The position numbers and the translations under genes are program-made. Shown one piece after another: positions 36,601-45,140 of a DNA stretch of 64,000 nt (positions are counted from its first letter, which is position 1; the number at the start of each line of letters is the position of its first letter). Under the pieces are notes generated by a model, which saw only the letters and a list, made by a program, of their open reading frames with translations, ran no database searches and was not told the DNA's origin. The DNA is taken from NCBI GenBank assembly GCA_964604125.1, contig CAZRXR010000003.1, forward strand, positions 6,663 to 70,662. Direction: 5' to 3'. This DNA is from Pyramidobacter sp964604125. Lineage in GTDB: Bacteria > Synergistota > Synergistia > Synergistales > Dethiosulfovibrionaceae.

Positions 36601-36762
36601 GTTATCGGCGGGCTGTTCACGTCCACGCTGCTCACGCTGCTCGTCATTCCCGTCGTCTACCTGCTGATGGACGACATGGCCGACTATGTCAGGGCGCGCG
36701 TGCACCGCTTCAGGGCGATGCGGCGCGCGCGCCAGATGAAGACGGCCAGACCCAAAGTCTGA
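33670..36762 (+). CDS. RND efflux permease (HAE1/AcrB type)
   Basis: Inner-membrane proton-driven pump of a tripartite drug or metabolite exporter. The 1030-residue protein is full length. Landmarks: N-terminal helix and VDIPVVMV porter start, TM4 motif GMVVDATTVVIENVERH (one Asp kept; the second Asp of AcrB, Asp408, is Ala here, whereas many HAE1 proteins have Asn at this place), and GIVVNNAIMLVDFANQ in TM10. C-terminus is short and basic. It starts the operon, followed 11 bases later by the outer-membrane channel. Substrates cannot be told from sequence. Confidence 0.95.
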   Translation: MKIVDTSMRHPVAVIIGTIGFVIFGLYAMTQIGIERMPNVDIPVVMVRTELEGASPAIIDNDVTDVLETRINTIEGIKNISSSSYEGRSVINVEFELERDIDNAAADVRGKASMAQSKLPDEAESPQIDKFNLDDRPVMFIAVDNPGGVDKKTLSRFVDKVVVERLQTVRGVGGAETSGFQERQIRVWVDPNKLESRNLTALEVKNAIANQHVELPAGRIETGQLEYGIRLNGEYTSVEELENLPVKNVKGAVVRLRDIARVEDGFEDTRNVAIYNAQDSMLVAIRKQRGANEVELSRGVVRRLEELNRSAPAGVRLRVVQDNSVYIINSMNGVRDDIVFGILLTALIMFLFLRTFRATIVTVITMPVCLLGSLIVLWGMGQTINNMSAMGLSLAVGMVVDATTVVIENVERHRQMGKTAMRAALDGTGEVGASVIAGAATTIAVFLPVALMPGMIGRFFSSFGTTVTVTIAISLLLSVTLTPFLCAHMLGRYRRPARWQIMMEKPLIWLESVYRVALRYAVAHRFTTLAVAVVTFVGGLLLAGRLGSEFFPNEDQGRFNITIEMAADSSIENTLAFMKEISAEVQKDPRVDYVFGNAGGGAAAAVYKGTLRVHLVDRKLRPNSSVIMREWREKLSAYKDVDIKLGNWGGSDLTLVIQGPTTEELAVLGDEIKAELQRENRGLVDVITDLQMNKPRINLQLNRALADDLGVNVRTLSSELEAWFDGVDAATFSDEGYRYYIRIRADEPERNVPEKVLNTLVRTSGNELIRADGLVRTVFDMAPNVIKRYNRQRSIQIEANTQGISPGEGIQIMEDVFHRLAPQNGMFSITPAGDSERMNESFGYIITGIVFAIVLVYMVMAVQFESFLHPLTVMFSLPLMTSGTFGFLYLMKLRLSVMSLMGIILLIGIVVNNAIMLVDFANQERAKGADKVTAILNAGPLRLRAILMTTVSTMIGTLPIAMGLSAGGEVRQPMSAAVIGGLFTSTLLTLLVIPVVYLLMDDMADYVRARVHRFRAMRRARQMKTARPKV

Positions 36763-36773
36763 GGAGTTCTCCC

Positions 36774-38060
36774 ATGAAACACCGCTGTTGTTTATATTTC
36801 GCGGCCGCGCTGCTTCTCGTTTCCTCCCCGCTTTCCGCGCGGGAGATGACGATCTCGGAGGCGCTGCGGTACGCGCTTGAGCAAAGCCCGGCGCTCAAAT
36901 CGGCGCGTCAGGAACTGCGCAAGGCGAAAGGAGGCGTCGTTCAGGCCGACGGCAACTTCTACCCGAGGATCAGCGTCAGCGGCTCGTACAGCGACAACCG
37001 TTACCCCACAGTGAATGCCGGCGACAGGACAGACACGCGCGGCGCCGCCGTCGGCGTGACCGAGAACATCTACGCGGGCGGGCGGCACGCCGCCCAGCGC
37101 CGTCAGGCGAAAGAACAGCTGAACCAGGCGGAACTGACGGTCAAAGAGGCCGAAGAAAATCTCGCCGTCAATCTCCACACGCTGTTCTACAGCGTGCTGC
37201 TCGCGCGGGAAACGGTCGCGGCGGCCGTTGACGCCGTGGAGACATCGCGCAAGCATCTGCAGGAGGTTCAGCAGATGCTTAGTCTGGGACTCGCCAACCA
37301 GCTGGAGGTGATCCGCGCCGAGCAGCAGCTCAGCTCGAACGAGGCGGCCCTCGCCTCCAGCCGGGGCACGCTTGATTCGGCGAACATCAACCTGCTCAAC
37401 CTGATGGGGCTGCCGCCGCAGTCGGACTACTCGCCGTCGGGGACGCTCGAAATCGCCCGCCCCGAGGGCACGGCCGAGGCGTCGGTCGAACTGGCGCGCC
37501 GTCAGCGGGCCGACAAGGCTATCCTCGAAAAGCAGATAGCCATCCAGAAAGAACAGATCACGATCGTCAGCGGCGCCATGAAACCGAGCGTCGATGTGAC
37601 GGTCAGCGCCGGGTACGACACTCCGTACCACAGCCAGGATCGCGGCGAAGACTCGTGGAAAGCCACTCTCAGCATGGAAGTTCCCGTCTACGACGGAGGG
37701 CAGACGCGCGGCGAGGTCATCAAGGCGCGCGCCGTCCAGGAGCAGAACCGCCAGAACCTTCGCCAGAAAGAACTGGACATCCTGTCGGAAGTCGGCCTCG
37801 CGTGGGTCGAGATAACCGACAGCGAGGCGCAGATCGTCGCGCGTCGCAAGGCGCTCTCTCTGGCGAGGGAGACGCTCCGCCTCTCGCAGGTCGGCTACCG
37901 CGAAGGCGTCACGCCGCAGCTTGACCTTCTCGACGCGCAGTCCAACCTGACTTCCGCGCGCAAGGACTACAGCCAATCCCTCTATACTCATCTGATGCGA
38001 ATCGTCGCACTCAAACGCGCCGAAGGCGCGCTCATCCCGTGGACGCTGGAAGGTAGATGA
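36774..38060 (+). CDS. TolC-family outer-membrane channel
   Basis: The 428-residue protein has a signal peptide (1-23, CLYFAAALLLVSSPLSA) and the two-repeat outer membrane efflux architecture: helix-rich stretches starting with TISEALRYALEQSPALKSAR and again EKQIAIQKEQITI. A TolC channel shows that this is a diderm. It overlaps the fusion protein gene by 4 bases (ATGA). Confidence 0.93.
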   Translation: MKHRCCLYFAAALLLVSSPLSAREMTISEALRYALEQSPALKSARQELRKAKGGVVQADGNFYPRISVSGSYSDNRYPTVNAGDRTDTRGAAVGVTENIYAGGRHAAQRRQAKEQLNQAELTVKEAEENLAVNLHTLFYSVLLARETVAAAVDAVETSRKHLQEVQQMLSLGLANQLEVIRAEQQLSSNEAALASSRGTLDSANINLLNLMGLPPQSDYSPSGTLEIARPEGTAEASVELARRQRADKAILEKQIAIQKEQITIVSGAMKPSVDVTVSAGYDTPYHSQDRGEDSWKATLSMEVPVYDGGQTRGEVIKARAVQEQNRQNLRQKELDILSEVGLAWVEITDSEAQIVARRKALSLARETLRLSQVGYREGVTPQLDLLDAQSNLTSARKDYSQSLYTHLMRIVALKRAEGALIPWTLEGR

Positions 38061-39139
38061 CGATGAAAAAAAGCCTTTGGATCCTATGCGCCGTCATGAC
38101 CGCCGCGTTTTTCCGCACAGCCGCAGCCGCGGTTCCGCCGAAGTCGGCTTTTGTGCGCGTCGTCACGATGAAAAACGACTCCACGATACGCGACGGTTTC
38201 TCGCAGAACACATCGCTCGAAGCGCTCGAGCGCGTTGTCCTTTATCCCCGCGTCACGGGACGGCTGGAGAAGATGACCGTCGCCAAGGGAGAACTTGTAA
38301 AGGCGGGACAGCGGCTCGCCGTCCTCGTCCATGACGAGCAGAACGCACAGGTCAACGCCGCCAAAGCGGCCGTCGATCGCACGCGGGCCGAATGGGCGAA
38401 CGCGCGGATCGAGCTGAAGCGCTATCAGCGTCTCAAAAAAGAGGGCTTCAGCACGCAGCAGCTGCTCGACAGCAAGGACACGGCGTTCCGCAGCGCGAAA
38501 GCCCAGTACGACGCCGCCCGCTCCGACTTGACGCGCCTCACGGTCACGCGCGACGAGTACATCATCAACGCCTCCATCGACGGAACCGTCCTCAACGACT
38601 ACTCACTCGTCCCCGGCGCGATGCTCTCCACCACCACCCCGGTCGCCGAGCTCGCCAACCTTAAGACGCTCAAGGCGATATTCCGCGTGCCCGAGACCCG
38701 TTTCTACTCCGTTAAACCCGGTATGTCCGTGCTGCTGACGCTCGACGCCCTCCCGAGGGAACAGTTCCGCGCGCGGATAGCGCGCGTTGACGACTATGTC
38801 GATCCGCAGTCGCGCACGGCGGGCGTCGAAGCGCATATCGAGAACGAAACCACCGGCGACAGGCTCCGCCCCGGCATGTTCGGGCGCGCGTTCATCATCG
38901 AAAAGGAAGAACTCGACGCCTACATCGTGCCTCTCGCCGCGCTGCGCAAGCCGCGCACCTCGGACGAGAACGAGCTGGCCCTCTACGCCGACGGAAAGAT
39001 CAAGACCGTCAAGGTCAAGACGGGTATCGTTCAGGGTGTCAGCGTCGAGATCCGCGACGGGCTGAACAACGGCGATCAGGTCGTCGTCTTCGGCGGCAAC
39101 GCCCTCAAAGACGGCGATCCCGCGCGGCTCATGTCGTAA
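38057..39139 (+). CDS. RND periplasmic adaptor (membrane fusion protein)
   Basis: The 360-residue protein has a signal sequence (MTMKKSLWILCAVMTAAFFR), then a lipoyl-type segment (VTGRLEKMTVAKGELVKAGQ), an alpha-hairpin coiled coil, a second lipoyl half and the beta-barrel region. No lipobox Cys, so it is not a lipoprotein. Coming last after the channel is less usual than adaptor-permease-channel order. Confidence 0.92.
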   Translation: MTMKKSLWILCAVMTAAFFRTAAAAVPPKSAFVRVVTMKNDSTIRDGFSQNTSLEALERVVLYPRVTGRLEKMTVAKGELVKAGQRLAVLVHDEQNAQVNAAKAAVDRTRAEWANARIELKRYQRLKKEGFSTQQLLDSKDTAFRSAKAQYDAARSDLTRLTVTRDEYIINASIDGTVLNDYSLVPGAMLSTTTPVAELANLKTLKAIFRVPETRFYSVKPGMSVLLTLDALPREQFRARIARVDDYVDPQSRTAGVEAHIENETTGDRLRPGMFGRAFIIEKEELDAYIVPLAALRKPRTSDENELALYADGKIKTVKVKTGIVQGVSVEIRDGLNNGDQVVVFGGNALKDGDPARLMS

Positions 39140-39153
39140 CCCCGCGTAAAAGT

Positions 39154-39198
39154 AAAAAAACGGCCTCTCCCCGGAATTCGGGGACGAGGCCGTTTTTT
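39154..39198. terminator. Bidirectional terminator after the RND operon
   Basis: AAAAAACGGCCTC pairs with GAGGCCGTTTTTT. Runs of A and T on the two sides serve the convergent adaptor and M18 genes. Confidence 0.9.
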
Positions 39199-39211
39199 CG
39201 CGCGCTGTTCT

Positions 39212-40534
39212 TTATGTTTCCAGCGCGTATGCTCCGTTTTCCTCCCGCCGCGGCGAAAGGGAATAGTACTCTCTCATCGCGGCGCGCATCAGTTCGGGGT
39301 CGCGCGCGCCGGCGATCTCGTAACAGCTGTGCATCGCTAGCTGCGCCAGGCCGATGTCAACGCACGGCACGGAGAAGCGCGGCACGAGGACGCGCCCCAG
39401 CGTCGAGCCGCCGGGCAGATCGGCGCGGTTGCCGTACAGCTGCACGGGGACGCCGGCCCGCTCGCAGACGCGCGCGAAAAGCGCCGATGAAAGGCCGTCG
39501 GTCGCGTATCTCCGCGCGGCGCTGAACTTGATCACGACGCCGCCGTTCAAGCGCGGACGCTCGTTCTCGTCGTAATATTCGGGGTGCGCCGGGTGCACCG
39601 CGTGGGCGTTGTCGGCCGACACCATGAAGCTGTTCGCGAGCGCGGTGAGACGCTCGCCGACGTTCATTCCCAGCGCCTCGCCGATCCTGTCGAGCGTGTC
39701 CTCGAGAAAGGTTGACGCCGCTCCCTGCCATGTGCCGCTGCCGACTTCCTCGCTGTCGAAAAGGCAGTACACGGGCATGGAGCCGCTCGCCCGCGCGGAG
39801 ACAAACCCCTCCAGCAGGCACCACGCGCATTCAAGGTCGTCGATTCTGGGCGAGGCGAGGAACTCCCCGCGCGCGCCCACACGCGACGCGCGCGCTCGGG
39901 GGTAGAGAAACAGGTCGGTCGATACCAGTTCTCCGCGTTCGATGCCGGCGCTCTCGCGCAGCAGTCCGTAAAAGTCGTCCCCGCCGCCGCGCCGCGAAAA
40001 CAGCGGCAGCATGTCCACGTTCGGCTTCAGTTCCCCGCCTGTGTCGAACTTCGCGGCGAGGTGGATGGGAACGCTGGGGATGACGAGCAGATCTCTGTCA
40101 ACGTTCACGAGCCGCGAGAAGATTTTCTCCCCGTCGCGGCAAAACACCCTTCCCGCGACGGACAGCGGCCTGTCGAGCCACGAGCGGGCGATCGCGCCGC
40201 CGTACATCTCGACGGCGAGGCGGACGGTCTCCCCGGCCGAGGGGACTTCGGCTGTCTGCCGAACGCGGTAGCCGGGCGAGTCGCTGTGCGCGGCCGCCAG
40301 CATAAAACCGCGCGGGCGCGCCTTGGGCAGACGGAACGCGATCACCGACGAATCGCCGCGGACGACGTAGTACGCCCCGCCCGGCTCCGTCTCCCAGACG
40401 CCGCTCTCGCGGAGTTCGGCGTAGCCGAGGCCGTTCAGGCGACGCGCGACGTTGGCGCAGGCGTGGAACATCGTCGGGCTTTTATCGAGAAACTTCATCA
40501 GCGAGGCGCAGATGTCGGCGGACACGAAGATCAC
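39212..40534 (-). CDS. M18 aminopeptidase, aspartyl-type
   Basis: The 440-residue protein matches the aspartyl aminopeptidase (ApeB/DNPEP) subgroup: AAHSDSPGYRVR (first His-x-Asp metal ligands), LFDSEEVGSGTWQGA with the catalytic Glu pair, and a C-terminal HSCYEIAGARD. It removes acidic N-terminal residues in known members. Start ATG 40534 gives MIFVSADICASLMKFLDKSP, as in the family. Independent of the M18 enzyme at 6 kb, which is the other subgroup. Confidence 0.92.
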   Translation of the reverse strand: MIFVSADICASLMKFLDKSPTMFHACANVARRLNGLGYAELRESGVWETEPGGAYYVVRGDSSVIAFRLPKARPRGFMLAAAHSDSPGYRVRQTAEVPSAGETVRLAVEMYGGAIARSWLDRPLSVAGRVFCRDGEKIFSRLVNVDRDLLVIPSVPIHLAAKFDTGGELKPNVDMLPLFSRRGGGDDFYGLLRESAGIERGELVSTDLFLYPRARASRVGARGEFLASPRIDDLECAWCLLEGFVSARASGSMPVYCLFDSEEVGSGTWQGAASTFLEDTLDRIGEALGMNVGERLTALANSFMVSADNAHAVHPAHPEYYDENERPRLNGGVVIKFSAARRYATDGLSSALFARVCERAGVPVQLYGNRADLPGGSTLGRVLVPRFSVPCVDIGLAQLAMHSCYEIAGARDPELMRAAMREYYSLSPRREENGAYALET

Positions 40535-40625
40535 TCCAGTTCAAATATCAAAATGAGCGCGGCGGATCGGGAAATCCGCCGATATTGTATCACGGACTTC
40601 CTGCGTTTCACTTTCGCGGCGCGCG

Positions 40626-40648
40626 CGGGCAAAAAAATTTTTTGCCCG
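40626..40648. repeat. 23-bp palindrome upstream of clpB
   Basis: CGGGCAAAAAA, one base, then TTTTTTGCCCG. It lies between two divergent genes (minus-strand M18 gene, plus-strand clpB), 27 bases before the clpB -35, so it may be an operator and not a terminator. Confidence 0.7.
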
Positions 40649-40675
40649 ATTTCACCAATTTTGACTTTTACCCTC

Positions 40676-40704
40676 TTGACTGACCTTTGTTGACCATATA
40701 TAAT
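40676..40704 (+). promoter_or_regulatory. Strong sigma70 promoter of clpB
   Basis: TTGACT, exactly 17 bases, TATAAT. It ends 36 bases before the clpB ATG; a GAAAGGAG ribosome-binding site follows. Confidence 0.88.
40679..40695 (-). promoter_or_regulatory. CtsR-like heptad repeat inside the clpB promoter
   Basis: On the plus strand ACTGACC-TTT-GTTGACC fits the complement of the CtsR box (TTTGACY-NTN-TTTGACY) at 11 of 14 heptad positions, with correct 3-base spacing. It overlaps the -35 and the spacer. No ctsR gene is in the window, so this is a candidate only. Confidence 0.35.
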
Positions 40705-40740
40705 ACCGCTACATCAGACAGATGAAAGGAGACTTTACCC

Positions 40741-43335
40741 ATGGATCTCAATAAACTCACGCAAAAATCCCAGGAGGCTTTGAGCGAGGCTCAGAACCTG
40801 GCGATCGCCCGAGGGCACCAGCAGGTTGACGTCGAGCATCTGGCGCTCGCCCTGCTGTCGCAGAAGGACGGGCTGATCCCCTCGATCATGGAGAAGCTGT
40901 CCGTCAGCACGCCAGCGCTCGTGGCGAAACTCACGGCGCTGCTCGGCCAAAAAGCCCGGATCACCGGCGGGTACGCCAAGGACAAGATCTATATTTCGCA
41001 GGATCTGTCCCAGGTTCTGACCGACGCCGAAAAGCGCGCTCGGGCGCTGAACGACGAATACGTCTCCGTCGAGCATCTCTTTCTGGCCATGCTCGAAAAC
41101 GCGCGCAGCCCCGCGTCGCGCGCGCTTGCCGAAGGCGGCGTGGAGGCCGGCGCGTTTCTCAAGGCGCTCGAGTCGGTGCGCGGCGCCTCCCGTGTGCAGA
41201 GCGCCAACCCGGAGGAGACCTACGACGCCCTGAAAAAATACGGCGTGGATCTTGTGGAATGCGCGCGCGGCGGCAAGCTCGACCCCGTCATCGGCCGCGA
41301 CAGGGAGATCCTGCGCGTGATCCAGCTGCTCAGCCGCAAGACGAAAAACAACCCCGTTCTCATCGGCGAGCCCGGCGTCGGGAAGACCGCCATCGTCGAG
41401 GGACTCGCCCAGCGCATCGTCAAGGGCGACGTGCCCGAGGATCTGAAAAACCGCACGATATTCTCGCTCGACATGGGCTCTCTGATCGCCGGGGCCAAGT
41501 ACCGCGGCGAGTTTGAGGAGCGCCTGAAAGCCGTCGTCAACGAGATCAAGCGCAGCGAGGGCAGGATCATCCTCTTTATCGACGAGATCCACACCATCGT
41601 CGGGGCCGGCAAGACCGAAGGATCGATGGACGCCAACAACCTGCTCAAGCCCATGCTCGCGCGCGGCGAACTGCACTGCATCGGCGCGACGACCATCGAC
41701 GAGTACCGCAAGCACATCGAGAAGGACGCCGCGCTGGAGAGACGTTTCCAGCCGGTGATGGTCGATCCGCCCTCCCCCGAGGACGCCATCTCCATTTTGC
41801 GCGGCCTCAAAGAGCGCTTTCAGGTGTATCACGGCGTGCGCATCACCGACGGCGCCATCGTCGCCGCCGTGACGCTCTCCGACCGCTACATCAGCGACAG
41901 GTACCTTCCCGACAAGGCCATCGACTTGATCGACGAGGCCTGCGCGATGATACGCACCGAGATCAACTCCATGCCCGCCGAGATCGACTCGGTGGCGCGC
42001 AAGGTGGTGCGCCTCGAGATCGAGGAGGCCGCGCTGAAGAAAGAGAAGGACGACGCCAGCGCCGCCAGACTCGCGGAACTGCAGAAGGAACTCTCCGACC
42101 TCAAGGACAAGCAGAACGAGCTGATGGCCCGCTACAACGCGGAAAAGGACAGGCTCGCCGAAGTCCACCAGCTGCGCGAGAGGATCGAGACGGCCAAACG
42201 CGACATCGAGACCGCCGAGAGACGCTACGACCTCAACAGGGCCGCCGAACTGCGCCACGGTGTGCTGCCGCAGCTGCAAAAGGAACTGAAGGAAAAGGAA
42301 AGCGCGCTGCGCGAGCAGAGCGGCGGAAGTTCGCTGCTGCGCGAGTCGGTCACCGAGAACGAGATTTCGCGCATCGTCAGCGAGTGGACGGGAATCCCCG
42401 TCACCAAACTCCTCGAAGGCGAACGCGAGAAGCTCCTCCACCTCGACGGGCAGCTGCACAAGGATGTCGTGGGACAGGACGAGGCTGTCACGCTCGTCGC
42501 CGACGCGATCATGAGGGCGCGCGCGGGAATCAAGGATCCCCGGCGCCCCATCGGTTCGTTCATCTTTCTGGGGCCGACGGGCGTCGGCAAGACGGAGCTG
42601 GCCAAGGCGCTGTCGCGCACGCTGTTCGACTCGGAGGAGAACATGGTGCGGATCGACATGTCCGAGTATATGGAGAAATACTCCGTCTCCCGCCTGCTCG
42701 GAGCGCCGCCCGGATACGTGGGTTACGAAGAAAGCGGCCAGCTGACCGAGGCCGTGCGCCGCAAGCCGTACAGCGTCGTGCTGTTCGACGAGATCGAAAA
42801 GGCGCACCCCGACGTGTTCAACGTCATGCTGCAGATCCTCGACGACGGCCGCGTGACCGACAGCCACGGGCGCACCGTAGACTTTAAAAACACCATCATC
42901 ATCATGACGAGCAACCTGGGGAGCGACCTTCTTCTCGACGGCGTGAAAGACGGGAGCGTTCCTCCGAACGTGCGCGACTCCGTGATGAAGCTGATGAAGT
43001 CGCGCTTCCGCCCCGAGTTCCTCAACCGCGTGGACGACGTCGTGCTTTTCTCGCCCCTGAACAGGGAGCAGATCCGCGAGATCGTCGTTCTGCTCCTCGA
43101 CGACCTGAAAAAACGGCTCGCGGGCAATCAGATCGCGTTCTCCGCGGACGACGCGGCCCTCGGCTACATCGCGGAGCACGGTTTCGATCCCGTGTACGGC
43201 GCGCGCCCGCTCAAGCGCTACATCAGCCATAACGTGGAAACGCTCGTCGCGCGCTACATCATCTCGCATTCCGCAGGCGAGGGGACATCTCTTTCCCTCA
43301 CGGTCGCGGACGGCAAGCTCGCTCTCCGCGCTTAG
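40741..43335 (+). CDS. clpB: ATP-dependent disaggregase ClpB
   Basis: Hsp100 chaperone that rescues aggregated proteins with DnaK. The 864-residue protein has the Clp N-domain repeats, NBD1 with GEPGVGKTAIVEG and FIDEIHTI, the long coiled-coil middle domain (Glu/Lys/Ala-rich, about 400-525), and NBD2 with GPTGVGKTELAKAL and LFDEIEKAHPDVFN. Length and the middle domain separate it from ClpA/ClpC. Confidence 0.97.
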   Translation: MDLNKLTQKSQEALSEAQNLAIARGHQQVDVEHLALALLSQKDGLIPSIMEKLSVSTPALVAKLTALLGQKARITGGYAKDKIYISQDLSQVLTDAEKRARALNDEYVSVEHLFLAMLENARSPASRALAEGGVEAGAFLKALESVRGASRVQSANPEETYDALKKYGVDLVECARGGKLDPVIGRDREILRVIQLLSRKTKNNPVLIGEPGVGKTAIVEGLAQRIVKGDVPEDLKNRTIFSLDMGSLIAGAKYRGEFEERLKAVVNEIKRSEGRIILFIDEIHTIVGAGKTEGSMDANNLLKPMLARGELHCIGATTIDEYRKHIEKDAALERRFQPVMVDPPSPEDAISILRGLKERFQVYHGVRITDGAIVAAVTLSDRYISDRYLPDKAIDLIDEACAMIRTEINSMPAEIDSVARKVVRLEIEEAALKKEKDDASAARLAELQKELSDLKDKQNELMARYNAEKDRLAEVHQLRERIETAKRDIETAERRYDLNRAAELRHGVLPQLQKELKEKESALREQSGGSSLLRESVTENEISRIVSEWTGIPVTKLLEGEREKLLHLDGQLHKDVVGQDEAVTLVADAIMRARAGIKDPRRPIGSFIFLGPTGVGKTELAKALSRTLFDSEENMVRIDMSEYMEKYSVSRLLGAPPGYVGYEESGQLTEAVRRKPYSVVLFDEIEKAHPDVFNVMLQILDDGRVTDSHGRTVDFKNTIIIMTSNLGSDLLLDGVKDGSVPPNVRDSVMKLMKSRFRPEFLNRVDDVVLFSPLNREQIREIVVLLLDDLKKRLAGNQIAFSADDAALGYIAEHGFDPVYGARPLKRYISHNVETLVARYIISHSAGEGTSLSLTVADGKLALRA

Positions 43336-43478
43336 CCCGCCTTCCGGCGACAGAAACAGCCGTTCCGGCCCGCGCCGGGACGGCTGTTCTTTACGCGCGG
43401 CCCGGCGCGGGTGTGGACACGCGCCGGACGATTTACTATAATGCTCCGTGAACGATTTTTTCTATGCGGAGGCACGCC

Positions 43479-44465
43479 ATGTCAACGAAAGAACAGCTTC
43501 GCGCCGAGTCGCGAGACGGTACGGTCGGCTTCGTCCGCAAAGACGCCCACGCGGAACGCCCGGGCGTCGGCCGCGACGCGGAAAGACAGGCCGTTCAAGC
43601 GCTCCGGGACAAAGGCTTTGCCGTCGGCGCCGTCGCGGACAGCGGCCGTTCTCCCGGGAGCGCGGACGCGCCGACGGAAGCCGAACTGCGGCGATTTCTG
43701 CCCGGCGGAGGCCCGAAGTGGGACATCCGCGTCTACCCGTCGATTTCCTCGACCAACACGGTTCTCAAAGAAATGGCCGAGAACGGCGCTCCGGAGGGCA
43801 CGATTCTGGTCGCGTGCGAGCAGACGGCGGGGCGCGGGCGCATGGGCAGGACGTTCTACTCCCCCGCCGGGGCCGGCGTCTATCTGAGCCTGCTGCTCCG
43901 GCCAGCGTTTTCTCCCCCGGAGTCGCTTTACATCACGACGGCGGCCGCCGTCGCCGTCGCCGAGGCGATAGAGACGGTCGCGGGCAGGGAGACGAAGATC
44001 AAGTGGGTCAACGACGTGTACATCGACGGCAGGAAGGTCTGCGGAATCCTCACCGAAGCGTCGTTCGACGCCGAAAGCGGCCGGCTCGCCTATGCCGTGG
44101 CGGGCGTCGGGATCAACATGCGCCCTCCCGGGGAGAACTGCCCCGAAGAACTGAGACCGCTGATGACAAGCGTCTTTGAGAACGGTGGCTACGACGGCGA
44201 AAAGCGCGCGCGGATCGTCGCCGAGTTCATTTCGCGTTTCTGGAACTTCTACGGGCGTCTCGCTGAAAAGCCCTTCCTGCGCGGGTACCGGCGGCGCTCG
44301 CTCCTCAACGGGGAAGCCGTCGATGTGATACGCGGCGGCGCGCGCGTCCCCGCGATTGCGCTTGGGATCGACGACGAATGCCGTCTCCGCGTGCGCTACG
44401 GGGACGGGCGCGAGGAGTATCTCCAGTCCGGCGAAGTCTCCGTCAAGCCGCGCGGGAACGGCTGA
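43479..44465 (+). CDS. birA: Biotin-[acetyl-CoA-carboxylase] ligase
   Basis: Attaches biotin to carboxyl-carrier proteins through biotinyl-AMP. From ATG 43479 the protein is 328 residues. Catalytic core: SSTNTVLKEMAENGAPEGT, the GRGRMGRTFYSP biotin-AMP loop and KWVNDVYIDGRKVCGILTE, then a C-terminal SH3-like domain. The ~80 residues before the core have no winged-helix DNA-binding domain I can recognise, so this looks like a ligase without repressor function. An alternative start lies five codons upstream (43464). Confidence 0.92.
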   Translation: MSTKEQLRAESRDGTVGFVRKDAHAERPGVGRDAERQAVQALRDKGFAVGAVADSGRSPGSADAPTEAELRRFLPGGGPKWDIRVYPSISSTNTVLKEMAENGAPEGTILVACEQTAGRGRMGRTFYSPAGAGVYLSLLLRPAFSPPESLYITTAAAVAVAEAIETVAGRETKIKWVNDVYIDGRKVCGILTEASFDAESGRLAYAVAGVGINMRPPGENCPEELRPLMTSVFENGGYDGEKRARIVAEFISRFWNFYGRLAEKPFLRGYRRRSLLNGEAVDVIRGGARVPAIALGIDDECRLRVRYGDGREEYLQSGEVSVKPRGNG

Positions 44466-44776
44466 AAAGACAAAAAACGCGCGCGCTGGGCGTCGGCCGG
44501 GCGGTTTCCGCGCCCCGGAAGCGCGAGAAACAAAGTTCCTCCGCCGGGCGTCCTCGTTCCGGCGGAGTCTTTCGCGGCCTGCGGCAAACGACGCCGCCTG
44601 TATTAAACAAACGGGGCGTTCCTCTCGCGGATTACGAGAGGAACGCCCCGTTTTTTTTCGCGCCGGTTATCCGCCGGGAACTCGAACTCCGCCATGACGG
44701 CGGCGGAGGGCCTGAGCCGTTCCGGCGCGGCTTTCGTTTCGCCGCCGCGCCCCCGCCCGCAGGGCGCGGGAACGGG
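44466..44776. other. Intergenic region with terminator
   Basis: About 310 GC-rich bases between convergent birA and rsfS. The only element seen is the terminator at 44609-44658. Confidence 0.6.
44609..44658 (+). terminator. Intrinsic terminator after birA
   Basis: A long stem, AACGGGGCGTTCCTCTCG with CGAGAGGAACGCCCCGTT, is followed by eight T. The reverse strand has a weaker T-rich flank. Confidence 0.92.
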
Positions 44777-45130
44777 TCATTCACGGCTCCCGTAGCGGGT
44801 CGTCTTCGCGTCGCCCCAGATGCGTTCAACCTTGTAAAACTCGCGGGCTTTGACGCTGAAGATGTGCGTCACGACGCTTCCGGCGTCGATGAGCGTCCAC
44901 TGCGCGCTCGTCGCGCCTTCCACCCTGTACCGCTCGCGATATGCGTCGAGACAGTCTGTCACGGCGTTGACGAGCGCGTTCATGTGCACGTCGGAGTTGC
45001 CCGAGGCGATGACAAAGCTGTCGGCGATCGGCGTCAGCTCGCCGACATCCATCGAGACGACATCGATCGCCCTCTTGCCGAGCAGGGCGTCTACGAGAGA
45101 TTTCTGTATTTTCGCGGTTTTCTCGTCCAT
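44777..45130 (-). CDS. rsfS: Ribosome silencing factor RsfS
   Basis: Binds uL14 and blocks subunit joining in starvation. The 117-residue protein has the RsfS markers ADSFVIASGNSDVHMNALV, GATSAQWTLIDAGSVVTHIF and ERIWGDA. It is the last gene of the rplU run, 10 bases after the LCP gene. Confidence 0.95.
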   Translation of the reverse strand: MDEKTAKIQKSLVDALLGKRAIDVVSMDVGELTPIADSFVIASGNSDVHMNALVNAVTDCLDAYRERYRVEGATSAQWTLIDAGSVVTHIFSVKAREFYKVERIWGDAKTTRYGSRE

Positions 45131-45140
45131 GGATGGCTCC

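Noticed and set aside
40660..40740. CIRCE (HrcA) operator upstream of clpB
   Set aside because: No TTAGCACTC-N9-GAGTGCTAA inverted repeat is present.
40735..43269. 844-codon minus-strand frame opposite clpB
   Set aside because: Full-length antisense of clpB with no recognisable motif; the plus strand is certain.
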